The notes under the pieces: model-generated | Database searches by the model: none | What the model was told of the DNA's origin: nothing | What the model saw: the letters and a program-made list of their open reading frames with translations, nothing else | Assembly (NCBI GenBank): GCA_014706295.1 | Contig: JACSVZ010000015.1 | Span: 54,991,535-55,055,534, forward strand | DNA length: 64,000 nucleotides | Source of the DNA: Lycocorax pyrrhopterus obiensis | Lineage: Eukaryota; Chordata; Aves; Passeriformes; Paradisaeidae | Reading direction: 5' to 3' | Shown here: piece by piece, positions 24,280 to 38,300 of the stretch | Numbering within the stretch: the first letter of the stretch is position 1 | Layout: every line of letters begins with the position of its first letter | Program-made: the position numbers and the translations under genes

Positions 24280-25090
24280 CGGGGCTGCCGCCCCGGGCCC
24301 CGCACCGGCCGCGCGTCGCTTTGTGCGGCCGGAGCCGCGGGGGCCGCGCGGCCGGGGAGCCGAGCGGGGTGGGCGGGCGGGGAGGGGAGCGGAGCGGGCG
24401 GGCAGGCAGGGAGGGAGGCGGCGGCGAGGGGGGTGTCGGCAGGGGCGGCGGGGCGGCTGCCCCCGCCGGTGTCCCGCTCTCTCCGCGGGGCCGTCGCCGC
24501 TCCGGCTCCATTTTGCGGCCTAGGCAGGGGTGTGGGGGCAGCAGGCGGGGCTGCCCCGCGGCCGGCCGGCACCCCGCACCGCCCGCTGAGAGGCGGCGGG
24601 CACTCGCGGGGCGCACGGCCTCCCGCCATCCCTCCGTCTCCGCGCCGGCCGCGCTCGCTGTGCCCCGGGGCCGCGGCTCCCGGCGGGCGGGGGGCGGCTT
24701 TGTGGCGGCCGCGCCGGGCGGAGGGGGCTCCGTGCTCTTTTGTGTCCGCCCGGCCGAGCCCCCTCCCCTCGCCGCGGGAGCGAGGGGCCGGGACCCCCAC
24801 CACGCCCACGGCCCCGGGCCGGGAGCCGGGCAGCGGGGCCAGAGCGGCCCGGTCCCCCCTCCCGGTCCCCCCCGCGCCGTTGTTGGGACCGAAATTTCCT
24901 GGAAGGTTTGGCGGTATTTTGCAGGCATAAGGAGCGTAGGGCGAGGCCCCGGGATGTGGTGCCAGTACCCGGTTGGCCGTGCGGGCTGGAATGCGAGGCC
25001 TTGGTGGGCTGCACGGGGGCCTGGCAGAGGCGCCCGGCCGGCCCCGGGCCGGTGCGGCCACCGCGGAAATCACAGCCAAGGTGACCAACA

Positions 25091-28000
25091 ATAAAGTTGC
25101 TGATTAACTGAGGACTCGTCGTCTTGTTCCATTTGTAAACAAGGGGTCACGATAGACGAGTTACCTCTCGAACAGATGTGAGCTGGGTGCCAGGAAGGGT
25201 CGGAGGCTGTTGGTGTAAGTAGGAAGATCCCCCCCATGCCCCTGCGCTGGCTGCGTTTGCATCATTGATGGGCATGAAATCGGGAAGTGGGATCGATCGG
25301 CTCGCAGTGGCACAGACGCAGTTGGGTGGCATCAGCACTTGTCCTGTGACACACATGGCAGGTGGCAGACAGGACCCTGCCATTACCAATGTCTGCACAA
25401 CTCTTCTGTGCGTGGCAGGTGTTCTTGGGCAGACCTGTGTGTGCTAGCCACTGTTCAACCTCCAGAAATTATATAGTTGGTGATCCTGAAGAGTACTGTC
25501 TTAGGTTATTCACAGACAATCGTGTTGGAAAAACAAAAAAATTCATGTGTTCTAGTAATGTTTCTGCAGCTATAGTATATATTCTGCAATACAGCAGCAG
25601 TAGAAAATCAACTTCTAGCTTTACCAGTTTCTTTGAGGCTTAACCAAAAAGATTACATTCTGAAAAGAACTGTAATGGAAAAGCTACTTAGTGTGCTTGG
25701 CTTGCTTTTGGGGTGGCAAAATTATTGATAACAATGATCTGGACATTTCTATGCAGTGAGGAACACAGAAATCTGGATTTTAGCCCATGCATGGACTCTG
25801 TTACATGTAGTAACCTTTCCTTGGCATCTTGATAGGTGGCAGTTATTGACAATTAAAAGAAAAAAATTTGCAGCTTTCTCAAAAGAAGCTCTGGCAAAAT
25901 GGTAGCAAAAAGGAAAATGGCAGGTGCCACTTTGGGCAGTATTCAGAGTCCGGCTTTAATTGGCTTGCAGGAGTGGAGAAATGGTGTCTATATGTAATCA
26001 TTAGCATAGTGTTCCTAGACAATAAGCTAGCAGTTGCTTTCTTTTTTTCTCTGCTTATGTGGCCTGTGGCATGACAGTTACAGTCTAAAGGCAGGATCCA
26101 TCTGTAATTCTCTAGGACACCCAAAACGGCTCAATCTGAAGCATTATGAGGCCTGTGTGAGTTGCTTTTGCTCTCTGCATTGAGCGGGTGATTATACATG
26201 GTCTTGGCTGCTGGCATTTACAGCTATGGCATTATATTGAGAGCAGTTAGGAGCACTGGGTATTACTCTTTAGACTTCAGTATTTGACAGTTACAGCAGT
26301 TCAAAGCTTAACTCTCATTTGTGGTAATAATTACATGAAGGGAGGCAACGTTCAGAAATTGAATGAAAAAGAATGTTTAGGATAACGTCAAGATATGAAA
26401 CATTAAACGTTGAAACTTTGAAAGTGGTACCTTGTTTTGTCCACATTTAAAAAAGGTTTGCAAGGTTCTTCCTTTAGTGCTTTCAAATGCAAATCTGTAA
26501 TGTCGCTCCACCTTTAAAATTTTGCTTAGCAAGAAATGTGATTGTTAGTACTGAGTTCTGCAACAGTGTTTTAAAGAAACTTAGTATTTGGAAATTGATG
26601 TTTTAGTGGCAGGATGCTTGTAAAAAGTGCAAAACATGACTATATATATGCATACTAAACAATATTGGTAAATAACATTTGTAGAATAAAAGCAAGTGTC
26701 AGCAAATTCAACAGTTTTGGCTGAAAATATTGGTCTGGTGTGAGCTAGGTTTGTAAAACTCTTACTTGCCCTGTTGCTTGAGAGGTAAAAGCTGCTTGGC
26801 ATACTTGAGTTACTACCTCAACAAAGGAAAAATAACCAACTTAAAAATGTTATCAAACTTTTAAAAGAAAAAGACAGGATTTATGGATTGCTACTTTAAG
26901 AAACAGATAAGCTTAGTTTTTCACAAAAATGCTAGAAAAGTATCAAAAACTTATTGAAGGGTAATAGGGGGATTTCAGTCAGGTTGCTGAAGGAAGGAGG
27001 TGCTGGCGCAGTGTGTTCAGCACTGCTGCCCTCTTCCAGCTTCTGCAAAAGCAACAAAACTGCCTCCATTCCTCTGCTCATCTTGTTTAATTTCCCTTCC
27101 AGCTTCTCTCTTCTACTGCCAAAAAAGAGAATGCATGGAAACTCGGTTTCTCCTGCTTGCCCTGTATCACTGATCCACTCCTACTTGATGTGAAAATACA
27201 TGTGGTTTTAGTCCACCCATATATATTGGAGCTAACTGTGCTTGTGGATGTTAGCCAGCCTGGGAAGGAGCCACCAGCTGCTCTAGCACAGCTGGATCCA
27301 TGTGGAGGGGGCTTGTGGTCAGTGGCATTGGGGCTTGTAAGATAAGACATAAAGTTGATAGACTTGGGGAAGGTGGAAAGGTAGCAAGGTGGCAGTGCCC
27401 TGTTTGGATTTCATAAGGGAAAGTTTCCTCCCTGTGGGCCAGGGGAAGGATCCTGGTACAGCCCAGATACTAACGAGCCTTGGTGACACTGTCTGGTCCT
27501 CTCAGCATCAGTCTGCTTTTCCCCAGTGTTACTCTGCTGTGGGGGAAAAGGCTGAAAGTGAGGGATTAGAGAAGCCTGAGATGGAGAGAGAGTGCAGCAT
27601 CTGGTTTTGTTCTAGCTGTGTGCTAAGGGGTTTAGCTTTACATTTTTGTGTTACCTGCTGGAACAATGTCCTGTGTATGCATTCACCAGTTGGTGTTTCT
27701 TGCTGCAGGTGAGAATTCAGCAGGAAATTAGGATCCCCAGAAATCACTGAAAAATAAAAGGAAATTAAAGTTGTATTTTCAATTGAAAAATCTTTCTGTT
27801 TAACAGGAGGGGGTGCAGATAGCTCAAATAAAACTTTGTGTCTCTGCTGTTATGTAAAGCTTCACAGCTTTACATCTCTTGTGATAAGGTGTGATAAAAT
27901 GAATCCACAATGACTGATGGAGTTACTACCTACAGCTTTAGTTATTGTTTCTGTCCTGCTTCTTTAGCAGAGACAACTTCATGGACTGTGTACCAAGTGC

Positions 28001-31000
28001 TTCAGTTCATTGCATATCATTTTCTACTGTCCCTCTTGTAGAGCAGCAATTCTGGGAGCCAGGGTGAATAAATACCACATGAAGTACTTAAAACACAAGA
28101 GGCCTTTGGTTTCCCTTCAAGAGGGCAGTTTGCAAATCATTGCCAGATAACTTCCCGTTCTGAAAACAAAAATCTTGTTTCTTTGATTTTTTTTTTCCTT
28201 TGTTTTTCCTTTCATAGTGATCTAAGCTTTAGTCCCTTCTTCTCAGTGCTAGCGGGTCTGGGCTTGCATTCTTCTTTAGTTATCATTTAGCTGAGCCACT
28301 GATACTGACTGCACTTTTAAGAGAGCTCATAAGCTTAAACAGGATGCAAGATTTACGTTGAGATACTGATGTTTTATTAGTTTAGTATAGGCATATTATA
28401 GGAACAGTCTGAGTTGTGGGCAGCTGACAGGAGCAAATTTTTTTAAGAATCCTCCACCATATTTATACCAGATGTCAGTGTAAACCTGTATGTTCATTCA
28501 CTTGCATCTTATCACTGAACTTTCTTTGATGCCCTTGAAATGTTTCTCTTTTAACGTATTTCTTTGGTTAATTTCCATGTATCAAGTAATTTGTATATCC
28601 CTAGTAATAGTCTTTTTTATTAGAGATGAACAGAAAACATTGTGCTGCTGCTCTGTATTCAGATTTTTCTTTTACAGTGTAGCGCTGAATGTTTGTGTCC
28701 TGTAGTTGTTTACTCTCCCTGGTTTTTGATAAAATCAGATAGTGGCATGGTCATTTTAGAGACTGACATGTCACTTCTGATATGCTTAGCTCTCAGTCTT
28801 GATTAAGTCCATGTCTATGCATGGAGGAACTTCAGTCTCTTCCTAGCATTGGAGGCTGAGGATAATGTGCAACCTGTAGTAATTGCTTCTTGCACTTGTG
28901 CACAGTACCTGCTGCTGGAGGACCGAGGTGTTGGAAGCCCTCCCTCGTGCAATTTGGCAGCCACACAGAGGTAGGAGATGGTCTTGAATTTAAAGGCATT
29001 GCAATGTTTGCATGCTGAAACTGCCATGCAAATGTGATGTATAATCTGCAAATGGCTGCTTCTCTTTAAAACAAGTTGTAACAACTCAGGATCTAAAGCA
29101 AAATCTGAGAGGAGGGTTCTTGCCCATCTGAACCTTTTAGAATTAGATCTCCCATGCCTGTTCTAGCATCTAGTTCCAGCTAAAGTAGTAGGTCTTCCTC
29201 CTAAATGGGCCAGCATAAGAACTGTTGTCCTTTTTAGTCTCCCAGTGACTGCAGTTAGTGTAGGCAAGGTGTTGTTTCTATGCTACATTGGGCTGCTGCC
29301 TTTCCAGAGCAACTTCAGGGACACGAAATTTATTTTGTGTCATGGTTTTGGAGGGGTTTTATTGGTTGTTTGGGGTTTTTGTTTGTTTGTTTAAAGGAGG
29401 GGGATTAATTAGCAAATTATTATTGAGAACAGTGTTTTCTCATTTTCTGAGCATTGTTGTATGTATTACAGAACTTGTGCTGAGCTTGACAATCAGATAA
29501 TGTGGTGATTGACTGGAGTTTTGAACATCTGAAATGAAAACTGCAATGTGTGAGCGTGTAACTGTTTGTTATGAGATGACTGGGATAGCAGTGGCCACAT
29601 TTTCCTGCAAGGTCATGTTCGTCATCCATCAGGCTCAAAGAAATACTAGTAGGGTGACTGGATGGTATATTAATTACAGTTGCTATATTCAGATGCCTGG
29701 ATCTAGATTTGAATTGAATGACAAATCTGGCTGAAGTTCTTCCACCAACTTACTTGGGTTGAAGTGGTGTGCTGAGATCCACTCCCTTCCTCACCGTGAG
29801 GCCAGCTGAGCTGTGGAGGAGGCTCGTGGGGCAGCTGGGCAGGCTCTGTCTGTGGTGGTCTTCAGGATGTGGCTGGAGAAAACCCTGAGTGCTCTGCTCT
29901 GAGCTTGGAGCTGACCCTGCTTTTAGCAGGGGTTGGAGTAGAGACCTCCCACAGCCACTTCCAACATGAATTATCATGTGGTCCTGGATCAGGACCTGGT
30001 ATGCTGAGCATTATGCAGAAGGGTGTTAGTGCTGTCCCTAATCCCCTGTGCCAAGGTTGTCCTGGAAGCTAAAAATCTCTCTGCAAATAATACCGACAGA
30101 ACTAATTTCATTTGATGTTAAGTCATCAGTGCCTGTTTTCTTTATCTGAGTCAGATCTGCCTTTTTCTGTTGCAAGCCTTTTCCTGTTAATTTTGCTAAT
30201 CACTATTTTAGATTCATAGTGTTGATAAACATCCACACAAATTCCCACTAATGGTGAAATAATACATCCTGTAAGTAGATCTGGAAATGTGCACACAGAA
30301 AAGAATAGAAGCAAAGGTATTACCTTCAGGATGCATTAGTCTAATATGACCAAAACTGTCTGTAGATGCAGCAGAGGTTTGAAAGAGATTCAAGCAGGAA
30401 TTGTCTTTTGAAGGCAAGCTGGGCTAATGAAAGCAAGATGATTTCTTAGTGTTGCTGGATCTTAAAATCCATAAAGATTCGGATGGAGTAGCCTGCAGGA
30501 GAGGTGAGCAGCAGCCAGTTAGTTATCACATCATGGCAGAAATTTGAAGACTATTGCAACCCTGGAGGAAGGAAATAATTTAGAAGAAATGTTTCATAGA
30601 AGATTGAAAAAAAGAGAGGGAAAGAAAGATCAAGGTATTTAAAATAGTACTGAGGCTGAGTAAAGATTTTTGAGATCCTGAATTAAATTCTAGTAGGGAT
30701 CAGAGAGCTGAAACTGAGAACAAGACTACCAGAAAATCCTAACTTAATTTTTGAGGTAGATTTTGAGATTTACCAGACTACGCTTTTAATTGTTTCAAAG
30801 TGCATAAGGAAGAGAGAGGCACAATTCTCTTAATGTTGTGTGATGTCAGTTTTGGTGATCATGACATGCAGGATTGTGATATCCTTGCATTGTCATTACA
30901 GTAAGCTGAGTAAGCAAACTGCAGACCCTTTGGGAGATTGAAAAGCCAAGTTAAATCTCCCAACAAAGAGTCTGCAAAGTGTGGACGAAGTGAATTTATG

Positions 31001-32269
31001 TGAAGGTTGGCACATGGAAGGCTAACGCCTAAAATACTGCCCTTCCTTTGGGTAGAGCTGCTGTGTAAGTAGTGAAGCTGGTTTACAAAAGCCCATCAAA
31101 AGGAACCTGAAGTTCTTTATAAAAGTGTGTGCAATATTCTGTACAATGAAGAAGAGGTGGAAGAGTCTTTTTCTCTTGAGCAGCTCCTAAGGCTCCATCC
31201 AGCTGTTGTTGGAATGTGAGCAGTGCTCGCGTTATTTGTGCATCTGTGGCCAAGTGTGACACCGGACGTTGCCTGAAGGTTTCAAAGTGAAACTTAGCCC
31301 TGTGGCCACAAGCAAAGTGCAGATTAGTGAGAGGTTAAATGCTCATATTTCTGGGTAGGTATAAAAATAGCACAACATTGCTTCTCTCTCCCTCCCTCCT
31401 TCCCTCCCTTTTCAGGCTAATGGTTGTGGAAAAAGAGTGAGCTCTGTGGTTTCACTGGCAACAACCACGTGATCCTTCAAAGACATCAAGGTACCCACAC
31501 AGCGGGTGCGGGGTCAGTGAGTGAATTCAGATGGGCTCTGCCTCCCCAGGAGCTTTTGTGTATAGCAAGAAGGAGGAAAGTACAGGCTGTTTTGGCTTCC
31601 CTTCTTCTCCTGGCATTCCCCTTTTCTCCTGTGACACCATCTCCAAAGCCTCAAGAAGTCTTCTTGTTGGCCACCACATCAGAACACTGGGAGAAGAGCA
31701 CTTAAGGATGCCCAGAGAGTGAGGCAGGGCAGGACCAGGGAATGCTAAAACATGACTCAGAAGGCACATAGGAGTCACTGGTGTCTCAGGGAGGATGAGG
31801 ATGCAGAGCTGGTCCCGAGGCCTGGCTAGAAGTTTGTCAGTGGGCTTGACAAACCAACATGGAGGGTAAAGGTGAGTGAAGGATGTACTCTGTGTAGTAA
31901 TTAATAGGTAAAGCATTCAGTGAACAGAGGGCTGGTGTAGGTTTTGAGGGTTGTTCAGAGACACCTTGCATGTTCTGGTCAGGCTCACGGGAACAACACA
32001 AGATTGCTATCTGTGTGCTACATGAACCAAATGATTCTGTGCATGGCCTGTGCCTCTGACTGAGGTTTTTGGAAAGCCTCACAAAACAGCTGAACTGTTT
32101 TCCTGTCAATAAAACTCAGGAATGACAGTGGAGATGCTGTTCTCCAATAACAAAATATCTATGCTTTGTATAAATTGATCTCAGTTTGATTAATGGGCTG
32201 GGATTCAGTAATAGCTGCACTTAGTGATGTAACAATCACACCTGAAAGGTTTCCTTCTTCTCATTGTAG
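25091..32269 (+). other. NFYB: NFYB intron 1 (~7 kb)
   Basis: Interval between the CpG island and the ATG exon. It contains a CR1 tail at 29911-29980, a pyrimidine-rich tract at 31381-31412 followed by a possible 21-base exon, and otherwise unique-looking AT-rich sequence. No supported coding gene. Confidence 0.6.
29911..29980 (+). mobile_element. CR1 LINE tail fragment
   Basis: CTGACCCTGCTTTTAGCAGG, GGTTGGAGTAGAGACCTCCC and CTTCCAACATGAATTATC match the 3' untranslated tail of CR1. A short, old copy; its 5' limit is unclear and may reach back to about 29760. Confidence 0.7.
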
Positions 32270-32363
32270 ATGGATGGTGACAGCTCCACAACGGATGCTT
32301 CTCAGTTAGGGATTGCTGGAGATTACATTGGTGGCAGTCACTATGTGATACAGCCTCACGATG
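32270..32363 (+). CDS. NFYB: NFYB coding exon 1
   Basis: Acceptor CATTGTAG lies directly before the ATG; donor ATG|GTAAG. Encodes [10 protein letters not shown]... to ...IQPHD, ending in phase 1. Because the ATG sits right on the acceptor, the 5' UTR comes entirely from upstream exon(s). Confidence 0.95.
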
Positions 32364-35300
32364 GTAAGAAATGAGAGAGTAAATACTACTATTTCTCTGG
32401 GTATGTGTAGGTATATTTTCTTCCAGGTCTTGTATCATTCTCTGCTATCTCTTCTTAGGCTAAGAATTTGCAATTGTTTTCATAATGCCTCGCTGTATAA
32501 AGAATTTTTTTCTGCAGTCTGAAGGGGGGAGGTTGGATTTTTAGATGTTGGCACCGAGACCTTGAGGGAATGACAAAAAGAATTGATGTTCTGGGAAACA
32601 GTTTGTATTTTGACATGACATTAAGAATGCTTGGTGATCAGCAGCCATGTACACTTCTGTGCATAATGTGATAAAATGCTATCTTTATAAAGGTATTCTG
32701 ATGTTGTATCTATTTTTAAAATTATTTCTAAGATGCTAATACACTATGCTTTCAAAGGTCTTCATCCTTCAGTGAGATTTTAAACTGAATTATTGCCTGC
32801 TGTCTATCAAATATAATTTTTGTTAACTTTTCATCATTTCATTAGACACAGAAGACAGCATGAATGATCATGAAGATACAAATGGCTCAAAAGAGAGTTT
32901 TAGAGAACAAGATATATATCTTCCAATTGCAAATGTGGCAAGGATAATGAAAAATGCCATACCCCAAACAGGAAAGGTAAAACCCTTGTCTGGTAAAGAA
33001 AATGTGTTAATGAGTTTTATTCTGTCCTCTCAGTGAACTTGAGCTGATAGAATAACATATTTTTCCAAATGATGCTGCTTTATTGGAGAAAAGTGTTATA
33101 AAAGGAAAGGGAAAAAAGCCCCAGGAGCTGGATGTGATTGAGACCAAGTCCATTTTTCTTAGATTTCTGAAAGCTTTTAGTAACTGCTGTAATTAGAGCA
33201 TCCAGAACTGTTCTTCATAGGGCTTTCAAGAGCTTCCTTTTTCTAAGATGTGTTCTCTGAAATTGTCGTAAAGGATCAGACTTGGTGACAATCACTAAGA
33301 ATATTTTCTATGCAATTCTCTTGAGAGATTTAGTCTGCTTTCATTGAGGTGCATAAAATTTGGAATAAGTGAATCATTTTGGCTGAAATAGAAATCCAGT
33401 GCTCATTGTGAAGGAAAGAGAATGGTTAGCCTTCCATCACCCAAATATTCACATACACAAATGCCAAAGTGACCTAAGAAGTCTGCTTTATACCATGGAG
33501 CAGATAAAGCCAGATACTGAAAGCCTTATTTATTTCTTACTTCTAAGAATAGACTTTTTAATCCATTCTGCTGAGCTGGTGATTGTATAAGTGTTTCATC
33601 ATTCTACCTGTTTATCTTAAACCTTTGCAGGGCTCCTATGACTTGCTGTTTCTCTATTGTATTCCGATACAATTCCAGCCACAGTAACATTTCCTCTTGC
33701 TAAAACTGATCCTTTTTTTTGAGATCCCTCTAAATAGAAGCAAGACATAATTTACTTGCATCTGCTTGTATTTTCATAGTGTTCAGGGCTTTCTGGAGAT
33801 CTGGGTGTTACATTTATAACTTTGCTGTGAAAAACTCTACCCTAGTCCATATTGTCATAAATTTTTAGTGATCAAGATGAGATTTTTCTCAAGAATTTAG
33901 CATATGGGATGTAGAGCTATCTTGAAAAATCAGGATGGTTTTTTGTGGAAAAACTGCAAAGGAAGCTGCTGGCTGATGACTTCTGAAAATCTCACCCTAC
34001 GTGTCTGAAAATATCAGAGGAACTAGTGAAGATGCTGCACACAGTCACTGCTTCATTTTTTTGGGGTTCTTCTTATGTGAAGAATAAGAATCTTAATTAT
34101 TATAATATTTCTGTTGACTCCTGTCAGCTTCCCAAGTAATCATGAGTAATGCTTGCTGTAATTTTAAGTCAGGTAAATTACTTTTGTCCAACTGTAATCA
34201 AATTTACTTATTTCACTCTTCCCAGGGGCATATGCTTCTTCATTTGAATTCTCACTTGGAAAACTTACACCAGAATACTAAAGCATTAGAAAGGCTTGCT
34301 GCTAGGCATATATTCTGATCCTTGAATCTGGGCAGGATAAAAATGCTTGGTTTTGCTGAATTTGTGGGAATGTACTGCAATGGGGTTGGAACTACCAGGT
34401 CTCTTAAAAAGAAGAGGAAGTGGGCTGTAGCGTTGTAATGAGAGCAGGTTTGAAGAGCTGTAGGTAAGTGAAGCAAGAAGTACTGAGATGCATCTGTGTG
34501 TAAAAGCTTGTACAGAACTTAGGACTTCAGGAGATCCTGATAGTTGGCTGTGCTGCTTGAAATAGTACATGGGTAAAATCATGTTGCAGCTACTCTTACG
34601 TAGAGCAGTGAGGACATCCAGTGGTTCCCGGTACAGGTGTTGCCTAAATGGGTATTATTGTTGGGTTTTGGGATGTTTCCTTTATTATCTGGTGTGTTCT
34701 TTGAGGGTTTTGTGGTGAGTTTTTTAAAATCTTGTCTTAATTAATGATTTTATGATACTTTTTCCTTACTAGATTGCTAAGGACGCAAAGGAATGTGTAC
34801 AAGAGTGTGTAAGTGAATTCATCAGCTTTATAACATCAGAAGCAAGTGAGAGGTGTCACCAAGAGAAAAGAAAGACCATCAATGGAGAGGATATTCTCTT
34901 TGCCATGTCTACCTTGGGGTTTGATAGCTATGTTGAACCTTTGAAGTTATACCTCCAAAAATTCAGAGAGGTTGGTATATATGGGCATTTCCTCATTTAT
35001 TTAACCTGGTTGTGTTTATCCTTAGCTCTCTGTTGTTGTAATTGTAAAATGGGTAACTTGCACAGTATTTCACAGCCTTGGTCAGGGAATAATGTAATGT
35101 TTAAAAGCATTCCAGAGGCTGTCAAGAGAAAAAGGAGGAAGTAAGCATTTTGATTAGGCTTGCTGATTCAGAGTAGTTAAAGCTTTCAACTGAATAAATT
35201 CCCTAAGATATTGGTGGTAGTAAATGGCTCTGTTCTTTAAAGGTGCCTATAAATAATGTTTAATTTGATCTTTGGATTCAGTCAGTATGTACTGACTGCA

Positions 35301-38300
35301 TCCTCTGAGGAACTGGCCTAATGCCTATTGTTTGTGTGGACTTCAGATCTGCAAAAGAAAAAACTGGTTTTCTCATGTTGGAATAATGATTCACATGGAA
35401 AACTATTTGCTTCAATGGGGGTTTTAAAATTATTTTTTTTAGCCTGTCCCTCATTTTGCATTCGATACATAGTACATGCTAGGTATGTCATCCAAACAGT
35501 TTAATTTATTCCCTCTCTAGCAGAGAGGGACTTTTTTCCTTTCAGCAATTTAGACCTTTTCAAAAAGGAAGCTCCTTCGGCTTGGGGTTTTTGTTCTGGT
35601 CTGCCCCCCCTGTCTAAATTGGCAATGCAGTAGATAAGGATGCTGTCCAGAGTTTCTTTGTTTTGTAAACCTAGGATTTTTTTAGGTCAGACTCACTAGT
35701 GATATTTGTTCTGGTGGCAGCACTTAGAGCTTCCCCTTCCCAGAAGGTTGTTTGCTTGATAACTGAGTAACAGGAGGTGTAATATAAAGTTGGAGTAGTG
35801 GTGTCTTTTTCCAGTTCCGTGTAGCAGTTGCACATGCTGTGATAGTGCTGTATGCGCTTTTATTAAAAAGGCAAGTATTGCCTAACTGTTTCCAGCACTA
35901 CTGAATAAGTCTGAAGTGGGTCTGTGCTACTTTCATTCTTAATTGACCATTTTTGCAGATTGTAGATGCTGTGGTAGCAGAGTAGTTGGATTGGGTTTTA
36001 ATTGCGTGGATGGATTGAATAGCTTTGCTCATCAGTTTTAAATCTCCATTCCAGCAAGGGTGTCTTCAGGGTGAAATACTTCTGTTTTGTGACTGAGTAT
36101 TTTGTCTGCAGTAAGCAGTTGCAGAGAATCTTTTTTTATGCCCATATTATTTTCCTAGATGTTCTTATGTAATAGCATAGAGCATCAAACTTCATACTTG
36201 CAAAACTGCATGCAGATGACTGGGGGCCTTGGCTTTCTGTGCTGATATCCTTTCTGGCTGGAGTTCTTGATGTGGGGGAAGAAATTCCATATCTTGCTTT
36301 TAAATGTCAGCTCTTAGTTGTGTGGTGATGGTGCTTATGTGTGGTTGGTAAGCAAATGTTGCACATTCTTGGTAGTTGTGATTCAGTTATTTCTTGTAAA
36401 TGCCCTTAACTGCTCCTGGACTACCACAGATTTTTGACTTTCTGCAGAAGGTGAAAAGCCTTTCTTAGAACCACGCAGTCCTAATTTGCCAAGTTTTTGT
36501 TTCAGGAGTATGGCTAAGATTAAAAACACTCATGTAATGTATACAGTCTCAAATCCCATAGAGTTTTACAGGTCTTGGATTTCAAGCTCCAGCTGTTGCA
36601 CTGTGACTCTTCTGCAAGTTTCAAACCTTGGCTAGAGCTCCTGGGGCTATGAAAAAATCTCAAGCTTTTATTTTTGCTTTTTTTGTGCTCTCTTTTTAGG
36701 CAATGAAAGGAGAAAAGGGAATTGGGGGAACAGTTACAACTGGAGACGGTCTAAGTGAGGAGCTCACAGAAGAAGCATTTAGTAAGTAATACTTTTTAAT
36801 TAATTGTTATTACTACAGCTTTCATAAAAACAGAACTTCCTTCAGGCATCAGCATTCTTACTTGAGGAATATATCCTGTACTAGCCATAGCTAATGTCAA
36901 CTGTGGAAAATTTATAAATGCATGTATTAGTGCTAGTATTTTTCTCTACACTTAAACACAGGTTGTAATGAAAGGTGCAAACCTTTTTTTTTACTTTTTC
37001 CCCAGGAGCTACATACTTAGGCCCTATTCATTTTACTTGCAAGACTGTTGGGGGGGAAAAAGTAAAATGAACTCCTCTTGATGACTTGAGGAGCTCAACT
37101 TTGAGAAATGAGGCAGAGAAGAAAATCATCTTTGTCTAATTCTAAAACAATATTTCTTACATTCAAAAGAATGCACAGATTGGCAACTAAAAGGTGTAGA
37201 GCAAGGAGTATCGTGTGCATTCAGTGTAGTTTTTCTTCCTTTTACTGTGGATTAAAGCCTGACAGTTTTTTGGGATTTGCACTGGTCTTGTTGGTGCAGG
37301 ATTTTTGCACATAGTCTCCACATTGGCTTTTAAATGTTACGGGCTGGTAATATTGAAGCTGGTACAAGAGGAATTAGGAAGCACAGCTCTAGGCATATCT
37401 ACTGACAAGATTTAGTTTTCCAAGTATCTGATAAATATTCTGTTTAAAATCACTGGTAAACTACTGAACTAGCAAAAATTCAAAGCCTGAGGACTAAAAT
37501 GACCTATTCAGGATTGGAAATACACTTTGCTCACAGTTTGATGACTTTGGCTACATAAAACAGTGCAGACTCTTTGGGTCTTTTCTAGACTGGAAGATGA
37601 GCTTATAAAACTGGCTGGAAATTAAGAATCTAAATCTAAACAGTGCAAGGGACCCTTGCAATATTTAGATTTAGATTCTTAATTTCCACACCTAGGAGCC
37701 TCAGAGTGCTCTATGAAATAAACCTTAAGTTGCTGTGACTTGAAAAGAGCAACTTTAGAAGCATCCTGGCAGGATTAAGGATGCAAAGGAGATGTTGCAG
37801 TAGTCAAAGAAAGAAAGAAAGTAAAAAAAAAATATGTTAAATAACTGACCATGTCAAGTGCTGCAGGTATTTCTCTCCACAGGGGCAGCTATGGATCTGT
37901 CCAGAATGATGGTCTCACTGCAGCAGTAGCAGTTATAGCTGTGCTTCTGTGGCATAACCCTCAGCTCTTTGTGTTGGCCTCATGCCAGGGCTGGGTCAGG
38001 GACTCTCCATTAAGCTGTGTTGGATGTGGAACATGTGCATTGAAGGGCAGTAAATTTTGGACCTGCCAGAGCCACTCTCACTATGATCTTAATGCATCTC
38101 TTAGCCTGTAACTGAAGCAATTGAAAATTTGTACAATGGAGGAAGGGAAAAAAAAAAAGACAAAAACCCCAACCAACCAAAAATCTAATTACAAAACCCT
38201 CAAGCATCAGCTTTCAAATGAAAACTGTTAGGATTGTGCTGTGTTTTCAGAATTTTGTGTTGGTTATACATCTTGTTTATACTTAGTAACTGAAAGAACA

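Larger units (their letters stand above)
23870..25090 (+). promoter_or_regulatory. NFYB: CpG island, NFYB promoter and probable non-coding first exon
   Basis: A ~1.2 kb very GC- and CpG-rich block, the only promoter-like sequence upstream of NFYB. It carries a CCAAT pair (24175-24185), YY1-like GCCATTTT (24095) and CCATTTT (24508) motifs, and an ETS-like CCAGGAAGTG (24270). NFYB in other vertebrates has a non-coding first exon that splices to the ATG exon; I cannot fix its start or donor here. Candidate donors include CCAAG|GTGACC near 25080. Confidence 0.75.

Noticed and set aside
23649..25094. Open frames of 294, 409 and 480 codons over the NFYB CpG island
   Set aside because: Pro/Arg/Gly/Ala-rich translations on both strands are compositional shadows; one runs on into the CR1 element, so it is not a gene.
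32112..32120. ATGACA|GTGGAG as the source of the extra Met-Thr seen in human NF-YB
   Set aside because: The donor is poor and lies only ~150 bases from the ATG exon; the bird-type protein starts at MDGDSS without it.
34905..35144. Plus-strand frame beginning [11 protein letters not shown]
   Set aside because: This is the end of NFYB exon 3 read through its donor into the intron; intron retention is possible but unsupported.
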